DNA from: UBA1738 sp045591565
Lineage (GTDB): Bacteria > Bacillota > Clostridia > UBA1381
Length of the DNA stretch: 8,066 nt
Assembly: GCA_045591565.1 (NCBI GenBank)
Contig: JAZNTB010000049.1
Location: forward strand, 1-8,066
Direction: 5' to 3'
A program made the position numbers and the translations under genes. How positions within the stretch are numbered: the stretch's first letter is position 1; each line of letters opens with the position of its first letter. This document shows positions 6,621-8,066 of the stretch, one piece after another. Below the pieces are notes generated by a model. The model had not been told where the DNA came from. It did not search any database and worked only from the letters and a program-made list of their open reading frames with translations.

Positions 6621-7142
6621 GTGATACTTTACATGGGTGAGCGCGGAATATTTGATTACCTGGTACAGCTTGGTATCCCGGTGATTTACTCGAGTACTCT
6701 TGCGCAAGCTGAAAAGGTCATAATTACTGAATACTCCGATCAGGCAGTACGCCTTATCCGTGAAGCACATCTTGTAAATGTCCCTGTTCTTGCCATTTTA
6801 GACGGCTTTAACAGCGTCATCAAAGCCTTTGACGGCAGATGCGAGGAAATTGAATGTGCCGAGGGAAAACAGGAATGGGCAGTTATCGACACCTCCGTGC
6901 CTATCTATAACGGTCTTGAAACTGCAATCAGGATTTGCCGAGGCAAGCCGTACGGCGTAATCGAAACTGTTATGCCGAAAGAGCTTGACTGCATTTCACG
7001 CTCTGACGAGGGTGAAATCATCGCAGTATGTAACCTCATTACGCCGGAAAAGCACGGAAACATTTACGGTCTTAATTACTATATTGCATCCGGCCTTACT
7101 CCTGATGCTGAAAAGATAGTAACCAATTTTATCAACCTTTAG
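6621..7142 (+). CDS. Degenerate class I glutamine amidotransferase-like protein (catalytic triad lost)
   Basis: The product is 173 residues with a GTG start set by a strong ribosome binding site. I recognise no named gene, but the layout follows class I glutamine amidotransferase domains such as those of GMP synthase and TrpG. An N-terminal ILYMGERGIFDYLVQLGIPV matches their first strand and helix. VPVLAILDGFNSVIKAFDG (54-72) lies where the nucleophile elbow PVLGICxGxQ is expected. IDTSVPIYNGL (89-99), then SRSDEGEIIAVCN (126-138) and IYGLNYYIASGLTPDAEKIV (148-167) followed by TNF track the GMP synthase-type pattern that ends IYGVQFHPE...T..G..I..NF. In this reading the catalytic Cys is Leu60, His is Tyr154 and Glu is Ala156, and the usual SGGP loop is absent, so glutaminase activity is not expected. 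No transmembrane segment or signal peptide is seen. It is first in an operon with an ECF S-component and a phosphoribosyltransferase, suggesting a regulatory, ligand-binding or scaffold role (inference). Confidence 0.65.
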   Translation: MILYMGERGIFDYLVQLGIPVIYSSTLAQAEKVIITEYSDQAVRLIREAHLVNVPVLAILDGFNSVIKAFDGRCEEIECAEGKQEWAVIDTSVPIYNGLETAIRICRGKPYGVIETVMPKELDCISRSDEGEIIAVCNLITPEKHGNIYGLNYYIASGLTPDAEKIVTNFINL

Positions 7143-7155
7143 GAGGAATACACAA

Positions 7156-7710
7156 ATGAACAAAAAAACAAGAGAAATGGTACTTGCGGCAATCCTGACC
7201 GCGCTTTCAATCTTAATTACATACTCCCCGGTTAAGCTTGTTCTTCCGGCATTTACATTGACTCTCGGCTCGCATGTTCCAACAATGCTTGCGGCATTCA
7301 TCAGCCCGTGGGTTGTACTTATGACGGTAATCGGAAGCTGTATCGGATTTTTCTTTACAATCCCTATGCCGAACGCAATAATCGTCATAACAAGAGCGGC
7401 GACACATCTTATATTTGCTTTAGCCGGTGCCAAGATGATTAAAGACGGCAAAATCAATGCATTCGTTATCATTTTAGTAACCGCACTTCTTCATTCACTT
7501 GCTGAAGGCATCGCTGTTTATGTACTTACTCCGCTTGTTCTTACAGGCGAGGTCGCAGCGCGTTCCTCTGCAGCAATTGCCTTTGTCGGAACTCTGCTTC
7601 ACCACTTTATAGTTTGTGCAATCTGCGGTCCTATTCTCGTTCCACGCGGCAAAGCAAAGATTGTACATATTCCGCAAAACTTTAAATTCAGGAGCAAAAC
7701 TCATGCATAA
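7156..7710 (+). CDS. ECF transporter substrate-binding S-component, NiaX-like
   Basis: This 184-residue hydrophobic protein fits the S-component of an energy-coupling factor vitamin transporter, the membrane subunit that binds the substrate and docks on the shared EcfA-EcfA'-EcfT module. No ATPase or T-component gene is next to it, which is usual for group II systems. It has about six hydrophobic segments, starting near residues 8-24, 28-48, 50-68, 74-92, 100-126 and 138-163. The first contains the AxxxA-type motif (Ala12, Ala16) that S-components use for docking. The stretch FTLTLGSHVPTMLAAFISPW (33-52) resembles the NiaX (niacin) branch. AGGAGG overlaps the stop codon of the amidotransferase-like gene and lies 9 bases before the ATG. 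The tail is basic. Its 3' end overlaps the phosphoribosyltransferase start by 8 bases. Niacin is the best guess; given the neighbour, a purine or another nucleobase is possible. Confidence 0.82.
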   Translation: MNKKTREMVLAAILTALSILITYSPVKLVLPAFTLTLGSHVPTMLAAFISPWVVLMTVIGSCIGFFFTIPMPNAIIVITRAATHLIFALAGAKMIKDGKINAFVIILVTALLHSLAEGIAVYVLTPLVLTGEVAARSSAAIAFVGTLLHHFIVCAICGPILVPRGKAKIVHIPQNFKFRSKTHA

Positions 7711-8066
7711 AGATGTTGAAAGAATACTTGTTTCGGAAGAGCAGATTGCAAGCACAGTAGCAAAAATAGCTGACAGCATAAACCGCGACTTAGCAGGCGA
7801 GCCGCTTTTGGCAATAATAATCCTGAAAGGCTCAACACCCTTTGCTATGGATTTGATACGAAAGCATACAATGCCGGTAGAAAGTGACTTTATGCAGGTT
7901 TCAAGTTACGATAAGTCTACTGCTACTGCAGGCTTTATCAATATTAAAAGGGACTTGGACCGCGATGTTTCCGGCAAAAATATTCTTATTATCGAAGATA
8001 TTATTGACAGTGGTAATACTCTTTACAAGCTGAAAACGCTGTTTGAATCAAGAAATGCAAAATCGG
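7703..8066 (+). CDS. hpt: Hypoxanthine(-guanine) phosphoribosyltransferase (3' end outside window)
   Basis: The first 121 residues are visible; the gene runs off the right edge, where about 55-60 more residues would be expected. The enzyme salvages hypoxanthine and guanine with PRPP to make IMP and GMP in the cytoplasm. The sequence shows the LLAIIILKGSTPFAMDLIR block (35-53), the flexible loop region starting VSSYDKSTATAG (66-77), the RDLDRDVSGK segment (83-92) and the PRPP-binding loop IIEDIIDSGNTL (96-107), all as in bacterial HPRTs. The start ATG at 7703 lies inside the end of the S-component gene (ATGCATAA overlap), and GGAG 8 bases upstream supports it. The overlap suggests translational coupling, tying salvage to uptake. 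The C-terminal base-recognition residues are not visible, so preference between hypoxanthine, guanine and xanthine cannot be judged. Confidence 0.92.
   Translation, partial: MHKDVERILVSEEQIASTVAKIADSINRDLAGEPLLAIIILKGSTPFAMDLIRKHTMPVESDFMQVSSYDKSTATAGFINIKRDLDRDVSGKNILIIEDIIDSGNTLYKLKTLFESRNAKS

Noticed and set aside
6549..6770. A 73-codon - strand open frame opposite the control region and the amidotransferase-like gene
   Set aside because: It covers both promoters and the strong + strand start; no ribosome binding site and no recognisable protein pattern.
6996..7472. A 158-codon - strand open frame with hydrophobic stretches, opposite two + strand genes
   Set aside because: It is antisense to the end of the amidotransferase-like gene and the start of the S-component. 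Its hydrophobic character comes from the reverse complement of a membrane-protein gene. The sense genes have clear starts and homology.

Overview
The window looks like chromosomal DNA of a spore-forming, low- to moderate-GC Bacillota, most likely a member of the Clostridia. The reasons are an alpha/beta-type small acid-soluble spore protein, strong AGGAGG-type ribosome binding sites ahead of most genes, sigma-A-type promoters, U-tailed hairpin terminators, an ECF-type vitamin S-component and a YmfH-like M16 peptidase homologue. No mobile element, CRISPR array, rRNA or tRNA was seen.

Layout from left to right. (1) The 3' part of an M16 peptidase-family gene on the + strand (2-931) ends in a strong hairpin terminator (931-972) that could work in both directions. 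(2) About 230 bases without a gene separate it from a convergent small spore protein gene (1200-1391, - strand). (3) A compact five-gene - strand operon runs from a promoter near 6562-6590 to a terminator at 1543-1573. In order of transcription it holds an MGDG-synthase/UgtP-like glycosyltransferase, an RsmF/NSUN-type rRNA m5C methyltransferase, a COG2426-type membrane protein, cysteine synthase (cysK) and the tRNA 2-thiouridylase mnmA. Its genes overlap or sit 1-12 bases apart. (4) A divergent + strand operon (6621 to the right edge) holds a class I glutamine-amidotransferase-like protein that has lost its catalytic triad, a NiaX-like ECF S-component, and a hypoxanthine phosphoribosyltransferase cut off by the window end.

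The two operons share one control region (6525-6620). Each strand carries an identical TTGAAA-N17-TATAAT promoter, and the two -10 boxes overlap, so RNA polymerase should be able to occupy only one at a time. The left operon mixes envelope glycolipid synthesis, ribosome and tRNA modification, and sulfur assimilation; cysK to mnmA is a plausible sulfur-supply link. The right operon looks like uptake and salvage of a nucleobase or vitamin, with the degenerate amidotransferase as its unexplained member. That protein is the best candidate here for something undescribed.
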